Shown here piece by piece: positions 18,668 through 26,879 of a stretch of DNA of 64,000 nucleotides (position 1 is its first letter; each line of letters starts with the position of its first letter). The notes below the pieces were generated by a model. The model had not been told where the DNA came from and ran no database searches. It saw only the letters and a list, made by a program, of their open reading frames with translations. The stretch spans positions 62,001 to 126,000 of the forward strand of contig CALUWI010000007.1 of the NCBI GenBank assembly GCA_944324465.1, in the 5' to 3' direction. A program made the translations under genes and the position numbers. Source of the DNA: an uncultured Mucispirillum sp. (GTDB lineage: Bacteria; Chrysiogenota; Deferribacteres; Deferribacterales; Mucispirillaceae).

Positions 18668-19221
18668 TATATCTCCATAACTTCTTTTTCTTTTACTGCT
18701 GTAATTTCATCTATTTTTTTAACAGCATCATCAGTTACTTTTTGAACATCGTCCTGCAGTTTTTTTGCATCATCTTCACTGATTTCTTTATCTTTTTCCT
18801 GCTTTTTTATTTTATCGTTAGCATCACGCCTTTCATTACGGATAGCTACTTTTGCATCTTCGCCCATTTTTTTAACTATTTTAACAAGTTCTTTTCTTCT
18901 TTCTTCTGTAAGCTGTGGAAAAGGAACGCGGATAACTTTACCATCGTTTGATGGATTAAAGCCCATCTGGCTGTTTTGTATAGCTTTTTCAATAGCTGGT
19001 ATCTGGCTTGCATCCCATGGGGAGATAGTAACAAGTCTTGGTTCTGGTGCAGAAAGAGAAGCAACCCCGGTTAATGGAGTAGGTGTGCCGTAATAGTCAA
19101 CTTTAATATTTTCAAACATAGCAACACTTGCTCTGCCTGTTCTAACACCTTTTAATTCTTCTTTATAAAAGCTGATAGATTTTTCAACTGAATTTTTAAA
19201 TTCCTTAACAACTTCGCTCAT
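18667..19221 (-). CDS. frr: Ribosome recycling factor
   Basis: RRF, with EF-G, splits post-termination ribosomes. The 184-residue product is the usual length and carries LKGVRTGRASVAMFENIKVDYYG near the N-terminus, then LVTISPWDASQIPAIEKAIQ, GKVIRVPFPQLTEERRKELVK and AKVAIRNERRDANDKIKK. It sits between pyrH and uppS as in many bacteria. Confidence 0.98.
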   Translation of the reverse strand: MSEVVKEFKNSVEKSISFYKEELKGVRTGRASVAMFENIKVDYYGTPTPLTGVASLSAPEPRLVTISPWDASQIPAIEKAIQNSQMGFNPSNDGKVIRVPFPQLTEERRKELVKIVKKMGEDAKVAIRNERRDANDKIKKQEKDKEISEDDAKKLQDDVQKVTDDAVKKIDEITAVKEKEVMEI

Positions 19222-19249
19222 AGATTCTCCTAATTATTTTCTTTATCTT

Positions 19250-19960
19250 TTATTTTACAAGAGTGCCTATTGGCTCTCCCTTAACTATTTTCATTAAATT
19301 ATCTTTGCCAAACATATCAAATACTATTAAAGGTATCTGGTTATCCATGCACATGCTTATAGCTGTTGCATCCATTACTTTTAAGCCTTTTGTAAGTACA
19401 TCAATATAGCTTATTTCGTCATATTTAGTAGCTGTCGCATCTTTTTTAGGGTCAGCAGTATATACACCGTCTACTTTTGTAGCTTTTAATACTACATCGG
19501 CATTTATTTCTGATGCTCTAAGTGTTGCAGTAGTATCAGTAGTAAAGTAAGGGTTGCCTGTACCACCTGCAAAAATAACAACTCTGCCTTTTTCTAAATG
19601 ACGCATAGCTCTGCGTCTGATATAAGGCTCTGCAATCTGACGCATTTCAACAGCAGACTGCACTCTTGTTTCTATACCGTTCATTTCAAGTGCATTCTGC
19701 ACAGCAAGGCAGTTAATAACTGTTGCAAGCATACCCATATGGTCTGCTGTAACTCTATCCATCCCTTTTGCAGCAGGAGAAACTCCGCGGAAAATGTTGC
19801 CGCCTCCAATAACAATGCCTATTTTTACACCTAAGTCATAAATAGGTTTGATTTCTGATGCAATAAATTTAACTGTTTCTGCATCAATTCCGTACTGAGC
19901 ATTGCCCATTAAGGCTTCACCGCTTAGTTTTAATAAAATTCTGTTGTACTTTAAATTCAT
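19250..19960 (-). CDS. pyrH: Uridylate kinase
   Basis: PyrH phosphorylates UMP to UDP and is usually a GTP-activated, UTP-inhibited hexamer. Starting at ATG 19960, after a GGAGG site, the 236-residue protein begins [19 protein letters not shown]. It has [26 protein letters not shown], the [18 protein letters not shown] motif and [16 protein letters not shown]. An in-frame extension upstream to 20101 is rejected because it precedes the ribosome-binding site. A candidate promoter with TTGATT and TATTCT boxes lies just upstream. It leads the pyrH-frr-uppS-cdsA-dxr operon. Confidence 0.97.
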   Translation of the reverse strand: MNLKYNRILLKLSGEALMGNAQYGIDAETVKFIASEIKPIYDLGVKIGIVIGGGNIFRGVSPAAKGMDRVTADHMGMLATVINCLAVQNALEMNGIETRVQSAVEMRQIAEPYIRRRAMRHLEKGRVVIFAGGTGNPYFTTDTTATLRASEINADVVLKATKVDGVYTADPKKDATATKYDEISYIDVLTKGLKVMDATAISMCMDNQIPLIVFDMFGKDNLMKIVKGEPIGTLVK

Positions 19961-20063
19961 ATATACCTCCGCTGCATTTAAACATTTTAGAATACTATAA
20001 TAATAGAATATAATCAAGTGGAATAATTTTTTATACAAGTATTGTGTAGTAATAAAATTTTTC

Positions 20064-20094
20064 TTGACATTTTGCAAGCGGGGGGGGGTATGAT
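20064..20094 (+). promoter_or_regulatory. Promoter with G9 tract in spacer
   Basis: A perfect TTGACA (20064-20069) and a strong TATGAT (20089-20094) are separated by 19 bp, the last nine of which are G (20080-20088). At the optimal 17 bp the tract would be G7, so slippage should tune expression. It drives the small gene at 20125 and probably the lipoprotein at 20356. Confidence 0.75.
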
Positions 20095-20124
20095 GAGTCA
20101 TTAAATCCTAAAAGGAGGTATTAT

Positions 20125-20307
20125 ATGGCTGACAAAATTAAACCAGAGGATAATGTATCAAATATGCAAAATCCTAATCCTGACACTGATGGCATAAATG
20201 AACAGTTTAAAGCAGCTCAGGACAACAGGTCAAATCAGTTAAATCCTAATAATCCAGCATACTGGAAAAGCAGGGGAATTGAGCCTGAAGATAAAGCTGG
20301 TAAATAG
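20125..20307 (+). CDS. Small hydrophilic protein, putatively phase-variable
   Basis: This 60-residue protein is very polar and rich in Asn, Asp and Pro. It lacks a signal peptide and Cys, and ends with NPNNPAYWKSRGIEPEDK. It has an ideal AAGGAGG site before ATG 20125. No family is recognised. Its promoter contains the G9 tract, and the small lipoprotein gene follows by 48 bp. Confidence 0.7.
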   Translation: MADKIKPEDNVSNMQNPNPDTDGINEQFKAAQDNRSNQLNPNNPAYWKSRGIEPEDKAGK

Positions 20308-20355
20308 TAAAAGCATAGTATGTTTATGCTAAAAAATTTAAAAAAGGGGAATGAA

Positions 20356-20664
20356 ATGAAACTTAAATTATTAACTGCTGCATTATTATTTGCTATGATT
20401 GCAGGCTGTTCATCAGTTGTGCCTGTAAATTCTACTTTACCTGTAACAGTTACACTTTCTGCTAACGATTTAAAAATAGGGGATAAAATTACTCACACAA
20501 TACCATACAATAAAAAAGACCCTAATATATATGCAAAAGTGTATAGAGAAGCTCTTGTAAAATCAGGCTATGATTTTATACTTCTTCCACAGTATGAAAT
20601 AAAAGATTCTGTTTTTAAAAGCACTATTACAATCATCGGCTATGGTGCAAATGTAAGAAGATAG
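20356..20664 (+). CDS. Small lipoprotein of unknown function
   Basis: The 102-residue product starts MKLKLLTAALLFAMIAGCSS with a clear lipobox (IAGC), so it is a predicted lipoprotein. The mature part is about 85 residues, contains KIGDKITHTIPYNKKD and ends in a strand-rich segment. I chose ATG 20356 for the signal peptide and the AAAAGGGGA site upstream; an in-frame ATG at 20320 would spoil the signal. It probably shares the poly-G promoter of the previous gene. Confidence 0.75.
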   Translation: MKLKLLTAALLFAMIAGCSSVVPVNSTLPVTVTLSANDLKIGDKITHTIPYNKKDPNIYAKVYREALVKSGYDFILLPQYEIKDSVFKSTITIIGYGANVRR

Positions 20665-20699
20665 TATTTGTTAAAAGTATTATATAACTGTATAAGAAA

Positions 20700-20937
20700 A
20701 GCGGGTTTTTATACCCGCTGCAGACTGTCAAAAAAGTTATTGATTATTTTAAACTTATGATAAGAAATATTATCTACATTAAAATTAATTTGTTTAACTA
20801 AACTTGGAGCGTGTATCCAAGTTTAGTCACCCTTATAGCCTAATAAAATGCAGCGAGCATTATTAGGCTCATCAAAAGACTGGCGAAAAAATGTATTTTT
20901 TCGACAATCTAAAGCGGGTTTTTATGCCCGCTTTTTT
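20700..20937. repeat. Palindrome-rich element with terminal inverted repeats
   Basis: This intergenic strip holds five hairpins. The outer two (20700-20719 and 20911-20933) have AGCGGG/CCCGCT stems. Beyond the stem, each continues inward with a similar segment (CAGACTGTCAAAAAA on the left, TTAGATTGTCGAAAAAA on the opposite strand at the right), making imperfect terminal inverted repeats. Inside are CTAAACTTGGA (20798-20826), AGCCTAATAA (20837-20869) and CGAAAAAA (20884-20903) palindromes. The outer hairpins can act as terminators for the small lipoprotein gene and lepB. Confidence 0.6.
20911..20933. terminator. Terminator downstream of lepB
   Basis: AAAGCGGG pairs with CCCGCTTT and is followed by TTTT on the plus strand. 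On the minus strand the hairpin follows the lepB stop and an AGATT tail. Confidence 0.7.
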
Positions 20938-20950
20938 ACGATATTTTGTA

Positions 20951-21538
20951 TTAATGAATTAAATTAAACAGTCTTGAAAATCTAGGTCCGTTTTCGCCCC
21001 ATGACCAGTATATTATAAATGCTTTGCCTACAATCGCATCTTCTTTCACATATCCCCAAAAGCGGCTGTCTGCACTGTTATCTCTGTTATCGCCCATCAT
21101 AAAATAAAAGCCTTCTGGAACAGTGAATTTTTCCACATTATCAGCTATTGCAAGATGATAGCCTTCTTCATAGCGGACATAATCCGGCTCTAATTTTTCG
21201 CCGTTTCTATAAACTATCTTGTCTTTTATTTCTATAACATCACCAGGCACACCTATAACCCTTTTAATATAATCTACTTTAGGATTAAGCGGGTATTCAA
21301 ATACAACTATATCATCATGCTCTGGTTTAGAAAATTTATAAGAGAGCTTATTTACAAGTATAAAATCGCCTATCTGTAGAGTTTCAAGCATAGAGCCTGT
21401 AGGGATTGTATATACACCTAAAAAGAAAGTTCTTATAAATATAGCTATAACAAATGCAACAACAATACTGTCTATAATCTCTTTTGAAGAATTTTTAGGT
21501 TTTTCTTCTGTATTTTTATCTTTTTCTTTTTCGCTCAT
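20951..21538 (-). CDS. lepB: Signal peptidase I
   Basis: LepB cleaves secretory signal peptides at the outer face of the inner membrane. The 195-residue protein has a charged cytoplasmic N-terminus and one transmembrane segment (about residues 22-42). The catalytic Ser lies in TIPTGSMLETLQIGD and the Lys in DYIKRVIGVPGD, with the family block MGDNRDNSADSRFWG. A single transmembrane segment is the Gram-positive-like short form also found in many Gram-negatives. It follows lepA by one base, as in the common lepA-lepB operon. Confidence 0.96.
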   Translation of the reverse strand: MSEKEKDKNTEEKPKNSSKEIIDSIVVAFVIAIFIRTFFLGVYTIPTGSMLETLQIGDFILVNKLSYKFSKPEHDDIVVFEYPLNPKVDYIKRVIGVPGDVIEIKDKIVYRNGEKLEPDYVRYEEGYHLAIADNVEKFTVPEGFYFMMGDNRDNSADSRFWGYVKEDAIVGKAFIIYWSWGENGPRFSRLFNLIH

Positions 21539-21539
21539 A

Positions 21540-23345
21540 CTACTTATCTTCTCCTATACGCAGCACTGCTAAAAATGCTTCCTGCGGCAGCTCAACAGAG
21601 CCTATTTGTTTCATTCGTTTTTTACCTTCTTTCTGTTTCTCTAAAAGTTTTCTTTTACGAGATATATCACCGCCGTAACATTTTGCAATAACATCTTTTC
21701 TAAATGCTTTTACAGTGCTTCTGGCTATTACTTTATTACCTATTGCAGCCTGAATTGCTACTTCAAACATCTGCCTAGGGATAACTTCTTTCATTTTTTC
21801 AACCAGCTCTCTGCCCTTATAGTCTGCCTGGTCTCTATGCACTATAATAGATAATGCATCAACAGGCTCTTTATTTATAAGAATATCAAGTTTTACCAGC
21901 TTACTTTCTCTGTATTCTGCAAATTCATAATCAAAAGAGGCATAACCTCTTGAGCATGACTTTAATTTATCATAGAAATCCATTACAACTTCCATTAAAG
22001 GCAGCATATATTCTAATATTACACGGCTTTGTGATAAAAACTTCATATTAGTCTGCCAGCCCCTTCTTTGCTGTAAAAGCTGTATTACTGCACCCACATA
22101 TTCAGAAGGCAGAATTAATGTGGCAGAAATGTAAGGTTCTTCTATTTTTGTATAGTTATTAGGGTCTGGCAAATCTGCAGGGTTATCTACTTCCACGCAT
22201 GTGCCGTCAGTTTTATATATTTTATAAATAACAGTAGGGGCAGTAGAAATAAGGTTTAAATTAAACTCTCTTTCAAGCCTTTCCTGTACAATTTCCATGT
22301 GTAAAAGACCTAAGAAACCGCATCTGAAACCAAAGCCTAATGCTGCAGAACTTTCTGGCTCAAATGTGATAGCACTGTCATTTAATATGAGTTTTTCTAT
22401 AGCATCACGCAGGTCCTGGTACTGGTTTGGGTCAATTGGATAAAGACCACAGAAAACAACCGGCTTAACATTTTTAAAGCCAGGAAACGGGTCTTTAGTA
22501 GGGTTTTTAGAATGTGTTACAGTATCGCCGATTTTTACTTCATGTACATCTTTAATACTTGCAGATATAAAGCCAACTTCTCCCGGTCCTAATTCTTCTA
22601 CCTGAGTAGCCTGTGGCAGAAATTTACCTATTTCTATAACTTCATATTCTTTACCTGTTGCCATAAACTGCACTTTATCGCCTTTTCTGATAATGCCGTC
22701 CATTACACGGATAAGGATAATAATACCACGGTATGAATCATACCATGAGTCAAAAATCATAGCTTTTAAGTTTTTATCTGCATCGCCTTTTGGTGCAGGT
22801 ACATGTTTTACAATAGCTTCAAGTATTTCTTTTGTGCCAATATTCTCTTTTGCACTGGCTGGTATCGCACCGCTTGCATCTATGCCGATAGAATCTTCTA
22901 TTTCTGCTTTTACTCTTTCTACATCAGCAGAAGGCAGGTCAATTTTATTAATAACTGGAATAAGCTCTAAATTCTGATCAACTGCCATAAATGTATTTGC
23001 AATAGTCTGAGCTTCTACACCTTGGGAAGCATCTACAACAACTAATGCACCTTCGCATGCAGCTAAACTTCTTGAAACTTCATAAGTAAAGTCCACATGT
23101 CCTGGAGTATCAATCAAGTTAATTATATAATCATTTCCGTCATCGGCTTTATAGTTTAAGCATACTGTCTGGGCTTTAATAGTAATGCCCCTTTCTCTTT
23201 CTATATCCATAGAATCAAGCACCTGTGCTTTCATCTGCCTTTTTTCAAGTGCACCTGTATATTCTATAAGCCTGTCTGCAATAGTAGATTTACCATGGTC
23301 AATATGAGCAATAATACTAAAATTGCGGATAAATTCAGTTTTCAT
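21540..23345 (-). CDS. lepA: Elongation factor 4 (LepA)
   Basis: LepA is a ribosome-associated GTPase that affects elongation and ribosome assembly. The 601-residue product is full length. The G1 motif AHIDHGKST is near residues 13-21, followed by DTPGHVDF and NKIDLP. The LepA-specific C-terminal block [20 protein letters not shown] and [17 protein letters not shown] closes the protein. It forms a two-gene operon with lepB. Confidence 0.98.
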   Translation of the reverse strand: MKTEFIRNFSIIAHIDHGKSTIADRLIEYTGALEKRQMKAQVLDSMDIERERGITIKAQTVCLNYKADDGNDYIINLIDTPGHVDFTYEVSRSLAACEGALVVVDASQGVEAQTIANTFMAVDQNLELIPVINKIDLPSADVERVKAEIEDSIGIDASGAIPASAKENIGTKEILEAIVKHVPAPKGDADKNLKAMIFDSWYDSYRGIIILIRVMDGIIRKGDKVQFMATGKEYEVIEIGKFLPQATQVEELGPGEVGFISASIKDVHEVKIGDTVTHSKNPTKDPFPGFKNVKPVVFCGLYPIDPNQYQDLRDAIEKLILNDSAITFEPESSAALGFGFRCGFLGLLHMEIVQERLEREFNLNLISTAPTVIYKIYKTDGTCVEVDNPADLPDPNNYTKIEEPYISATLILPSEYVGAVIQLLQQRRGWQTNMKFLSQSRVILEYMLPLMEVVMDFYDKLKSCSRGYASFDYEFAEYRESKLVKLDILINKEPVDALSIIVHRDQADYKGRELVEKMKEVIPRQMFEVAIQAAIGNKVIARSTVKAFRKDVIAKCYGGDISRKRKLLEKQKEGKKRMKQIGSVELPQEAFLAVLRIGEDK

Positions 23346-23414
23346 TAAATATTCCTGTCCTTAAATTCTTTATATCTATATTTATTCTTAAAATATGTAA
23401 CAGAAAATATAAAA

Positions 23415-23456
23415 TTTAGCAATAAAAAAAGCCCACACAGTGTATGTATGGGCTTT
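23415..23456. repeat. Terminator-bearing direct repeat, left copy
   Basis: This 42-bp segment contains an AAAGCCCA/TGGGCTTT hairpin and is identical, except for one A, to 25980-26020. On the minus strand it terminates the restriction endonuclease transcript. The two copies bound the restriction-modification island. Confidence 0.9.
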
Positions 23457-24004
23457 TATGGTATACTATTTGAGTTTTTTAAACAATCCATTTTCTATAT
23501 CTTTTAAGTTATATAAATGTTCCATGTGTTTAAATGTATCTTCAAGATTATTCTTTGAAGATAACCAGCCTTTGCCATCTGTAATCCAAATAAATGAGAA
23601 ATTTTGAATATTTTTTGTTTCTATTGCTATTTCTTTGTAACTTCTAGCTGTTTCATTAAGTTTTGATCCTTGGCTATTATAAAAGTTAACTTCTATTGCA
23701 TAAAGATTGCTGTCTTTTTTTATTACGAAATCAAACTTTTTGTTTGCATTTGTTTTTGTATATGATGATAAATTTATACCAAATTTAGCATCAAAATTAA
23801 CAATACTAACTTGTTTAAAGTATGTTATATTTTTTTTATAACCTTCATGCTGTATATAACTTTCTATAAGATTTTCCATCGTTTTACCCATTCGATTTTT
23901 ACGAGCATTTGAATCTAAACCTACTTCAACACCTGTAACATAATCTTGTAAAGATTTGATTTTTGAGTTTGCAAGTAAATCAAAAAGTCCAGTTTCTTGC
24001 ATAA

Positions 24005-24732
24005 ATTTAATAGGCTCTTGACTAGTATCTTTTATGTAGATATAAGAAAAGAGTATGAAATACAATAGGTTAAGCAAATATAAGATAAAAAAAATTATTA
24101 AATGTTTTTCAGAGGATTTAACAGCCAGTTCAACAGCTAGAATACTGGGTATTAATCGCAATACGATAAACACGTATTATGATGAATTTCGTAAAAAATT
24201 ATTATTGTATTCCATAGAAGTAACAAAGCAAGAGTATGGAGAATTTGAACTTGACGAAAGTTACTTTGGAGCAAAAAGAATTAGGGGTAAGAGAGGTAGG
24301 GGAGCAGCAGGTAAAACACCAGTATTTGGCTTACTAAAACGAAATGGCAAGGTTTATGTTACAATTGTTCCTAATTGCACTAGAGAAGAATTAATGCCTA
24401 TTATACAAGGAAAAATACTTGAAGGTAGTACAATTCATACTGATGGATGGAGAGCATATGATGGGCTTATTTTGAATGGGTATACACACCATAGGGTATT
24501 TCATAATGAGAATGAATTTGCAAGAGGAAAATCTCATGTTAATGGTATTGAAAGCTTTTGGAGTTTTGCTAAAAGAAGGTTGGCAAAATTTAATGGTCTG
24601 ACTGATGAAAAATTTATCTTGCATTTAAAAGAAAGTGAGGTTAGATTTAATTATAGACATGATAATTTCTATAACCTCATAGAAAAAATTTTTTTTGAAA
24701 AATAAAAGATACTAGTCTAGACCCATTTAATA
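24005..24732 (+). mobile_element. IS1595-family insertion sequence with 8-bp target duplication
   Basis: The IS itself spans 24013-24724 (712 bp). Its 22-bp terminal inverted repeats, beginning GGCTCTTG on the left and GGGTCTAG on the right, then ACTAGTATCTTTTA in both, differ at only two positions. The flanking ATTTAATA is duplicated exactly at 24005-24012 and 24725-24732. The 8-bp duplication and GG-starting ends fit the IS1595 family. It carries one transposase gene on the plus strand, opposite to the host gene. All parts are intact, so it may still be mobile. Confidence 0.94.
24055..24705 (+). CDS. IS1595-family (ISXO2-like) transposase
   Basis: This 216-residue DDE-type transposase opens with a helix-turn-helix-like region (KCFSEDLTASSTARILGINRNTINTYYDEF). 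The ISXO2-like catalytic domain follows: ELDESYFG (first Asp, around residue 64), GRGAAGKTPVFGLL, IHTDGWRAYDGL (second Asp) and HVNGIESFWSFAKRRL (final acidic residue). The N-terminal zinc ribbon of some relatives is absent. A weak AAAAGAG precedes ATG 24055. No frameshift is seen. Confidence 0.92.
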   Translation: MKYNRLSKYKIKKIIKCFSEDLTASSTARILGINRNTINTYYDEFRKKLLLYSIEVTKQEYGEFELDESYFGAKRIRGKRGRGAAGKTPVFGLLKRNGKVYVTIVPNCTREELMPIIQGKILEGSTIHTDGWRAYDGLILNGYTHHRVFHNENEFARGKSHVNGIESFWSFAKRRLAKFNGLTDEKFILHLKESEVRFNYRHDNFYNLIEKIFFEK

Positions 24733-25050
24733 TATAATTTAATATCTGTATTTTTAAATTTTTTGAAATTAATTATGTGCTTACCTATAGTATCATTTAC
24801 TATAATTTCCTGCTGTCTAATGGCAAGTAGAATGGGAATACATTTTAGTGTTTCTGGATATTTGTTGACGATATTAGTAAAATCTTGTTCAATGCTTTGA
24901 CTACCTATTAAAGAATTTAATATATTTAATTCTACTTTAATATTGTTTATATTTTCATATACTTTTTTAAAATCAGTGAAAAAATCATAAGTATAAATGC
25001 AATCGCTAAAAGTTTCAAGCCATGTATTAAAATTTCTCATTTATAGCTCC

Positions 25051-25932
25051 TTAATAATTGCTGATAAGTAGTTCACTTATATGCCCTCTATTATTTCCTT
25101 TACTATTAATCATTCTAGGGGCATAAATTCTATTAATTTTTTTTGTATGATATAGATTATCAAAAAACATATCATTTGAATCTATGTTATGAGGGTCGGA
25201 GTTACTTAATAAAATATATGCCCCTTTTTTTTCTATTTTTTCGATAAATTCAGCCAATAAAATTTGCTCTTTATCATCAAAACTATTCTCTGCATATGAT
25301 GTAAAAGATGAAGTGCTTGTTAAAGGTCTGTATGGAGGATCAAAATATATAAATGTTTTTTCATCTGCAAAGTTATATACATTTGTATAACTGCCTGCAA
25401 TAATATCTATGTGTGCTAATGCTTTTGCGATTGCTGATATATTTTCTAAGGTGTATATTTTAGGATTTTTGTATTTACCAGCAGGAACATTAAATATATT
25501 ATTTTTATTAACTCTGTATAATCCATTAAAACATGTTTTGTTTAAAAAGATAAATAAAGCAGCTTTGTATGTATCATATTGATTAATCATATTATTATAT
25601 TCATTTCTTTTATGATAATAAAATTCACTCTGCCTTTCAGAATCAAGAGATACATATTGAGCTTCGATATATGATAATATTTCTATTAATTCCTGATGAT
25701 TATTTTTAATTGTATTATATGTATTTATTAGATTTCTATTAATATCACCAATGTATATTTGGTCTAATCTATATGACGATATAATATCAAATAATACTGC
25801 ACCGCCTCCAACAAAAGGCTCTGCATATTTAGTTATTGTATTCCCAAGACCCTGTGGATACATGCGACGAATTTGCGGAAGAAGCTGCCCTTTGCCACCA
25901 GCCCATTTTATAAAAGGTTTAAGTTGTATCAT
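25051..25932 (-). CDS. dam: GATC-specific adenine DNA methyltransferase (Dam/DpnM type)
   Basis: This 293-residue class alpha N6-adenine methylase should protect GATC sites. The SAM motif FIKWAGGKGQLLPQI is at residues 6-20, YAEPFVGGGAVLFDI near residue 37, and the catalytic DPPY in FIYFDPPYRPLTSTSSFTSY near residue 190. The C-terminal NRGHISELLISNY motif is typical. It is intact and sits 10 bp upstream of the broken endonuclease gene. A second, single-strand methylase (DpnA) is not present. It can now act as an orphan methylase, altering GATC methylation without restriction. Confidence 0.94.
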   Translation of the reverse strand: MIQLKPFIKWAGGKGQLLPQIRRMYPQGLGNTITKYAEPFVGGGAVLFDIISSYRLDQIYIGDINRNLINTYNTIKNNHQELIEILSYIEAQYVSLDSERQSEFYYHKRNEYNNMINQYDTYKAALFIFLNKTCFNGLYRVNKNNIFNVPAGKYKNPKIYTLENISAIAKALAHIDIIAGSYTNVYNFADEKTFIYFDPPYRPLTSTSSFTSYAENSFDDKEQILLAEFIEKIEKKGAYILLSNSDPHNIDSNDMFFDNLYHTKKINRIYAPRMINSKGNNRGHISELLISNY

Positions 25933-25979
25933 ATGTCCTCGTTTGTAATTTTAATCTAATTTTATAATACATTCAAATT

Positions 25980-26020
25980 TTTAGCAATAAAAAAGCCCAC
26001 ACAGTGTATGTATGGGCTTT
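25980..26020. repeat. Terminator-bearing direct repeat, right copy
   Basis: Matches 23415-23456 over 41 bp apart from one A. Here the AAAGCCCA/TGGGCTTT hairpin lies just below the convergently irrelevant cpoB stop on the minus strand and serves as the cheV-cpoB terminator. Confidence 0.9.
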
Positions 26021-26042
26021 AAAATGTATTATATTATTATTT

Positions 26043-26864
26043 TTATGCACCTAAAGTCTGCAGTTTCTGCCTTGCAAGTGTTGCAGGTTTAGATTTAGGA
26101 TATTTTTTTAATAAATTCTGGAATGTAGCAACTGCTTCCTGTTTTTTGCCCTGTTTTTCCTGTACATAGCCTATTTTAAGCATTGCATCAGGTATTTTGT
26201 TTGATTTAGGGAATTTATTTATAACATCTTGAAATGCTTTTATTGCATTATTCATATCATTTACTGAATAATAAGTTTCCCCTATCCAGTACTGAGCATT
26301 GCCTGCAAGCTGGTCTTTTGGGTATTTTTTAATAAATTCCTGAAATTTTGCTCTTGCTTCGTTATATTTTTTCTGTCTGTTTAATTCTATAGCATAAGAA
26401 TAAAGGCTGTTTTTTGCAGCACCAGAATCTTCTATAACTACTATTTGTGGAGCTTCTTCTTTTGGTGCAGCAGGAGCTTTCTCATCAAGAATAATAATAT
26501 TATTTAATGGTGCAGAATTGCCTTTTGATGTAGTAGTAGAGCTTACATTTTTACTGTTTGTATCCTGCACAGGTGCTGCTGTTGCCCCTTTGTTGCCTTT
26601 TAATACTAATATTTCATTATTAAGATATGCTATTTCTGAACGAAGCTCTGCAATAGCATCTGCATTTGTAGTAACATCATTCTGCAGGTTTCCGTTAGCA
26701 GACTGCACATCTTCCATATTCATTTGAGTATCAGTTAAAGATTTTTGAATAACAACAAGTTCTTCATTAATGTTAGTTAAACTTTTCTTAACAGCATCGT
26801 TGCCTGTGGATGCACATGATGCAGCAAGTAAAGCAATTAAAGTAGAAAATAATACTTTTTTCAT
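26043..26864 (-). CDS. CpoB/YbgF-like TPR lipoprotein
   Basis: YbgF/CpoB proteins work with Tol-Pal to coordinate peptidoglycan synthesis and outer-membrane constriction. The 273-residue protein has the lipobox LLAASC (Cys near residue 17), a coiled coil (about residues 25-90) and an Ala/Pro linker. Three TPR repeats fill residues 150-273 (SYAIELNRQKKYNEARAKFQEFIKKYP, YWIGETYYSVNDMNNAIKAFQDVINKFP, GYVQEKQGKKQEAVATF). The other tol-pal genes are not nearby. E. coli CpoB is periplasmic; the lipobox predicts membrane anchoring here. Confidence 0.88.
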   Translation of the reverse strand: MKKVLFSTLIALLAASCASTGNDAVKKSLTNINEELVVIQKSLTDTQMNMEDVQSANGNLQNDVTTNADAIAELRSEIAYLNNEILVLKGNKGATAAPVQDTNSKNVSSTTTSKGNSAPLNNIIILDEKAPAAPKEEAPQIVVIEDSGAAKNSLYSYAIELNRQKKYNEARAKFQEFIKKYPKDQLAGNAQYWIGETYYSVNDMNNAIKAFQDVINKFPKSNKIPDAMLKIGYVQEKQGKKQEAVATFQNLLKKYPKSKPATLARQKLQTLGA

Positions 26865-26879
26865 TAATATACCTCTATT

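Larger units (their letters stand above)
23466..25040 (-). pseudogene. DpnII/MboI-type GATC endonuclease interrupted by an IS
   Basis: The gene reads from ATG 25040 (after AAGGAG), through TYDFFTDFKKVYENI and KVELNILNSLIGSQSIEQDF (the DpnII N-terminal region), to 24725. There a 712-bp IS enters. Coding resumes at 24012 and runs to 23466 with GLFDLL, DYVTGVEVGLDSNARKNR, NKKFDFVIK, IEVNFYNSQGSKLNETARSY and WITDGKGWLSSKNNLE, all DpnII hallmarks. Removing the IS and one 8-bp target duplication rejoins the frame exactly as ...KLYIKFMQETGLF. The intact enzyme would be about 285 residues. No other damage is visible, so the insertion is recent. N- and C-fragments are open but should be inactive apart. 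Confidence 0.93.

Noticed and set aside
24013-24173. N-terminal hydrophobic part of the 235-codon frame at 23466-24173
   Set aside because: These residues come from the antisense strand of the IS. Only the part up to 24012 belongs to the endonuclease.
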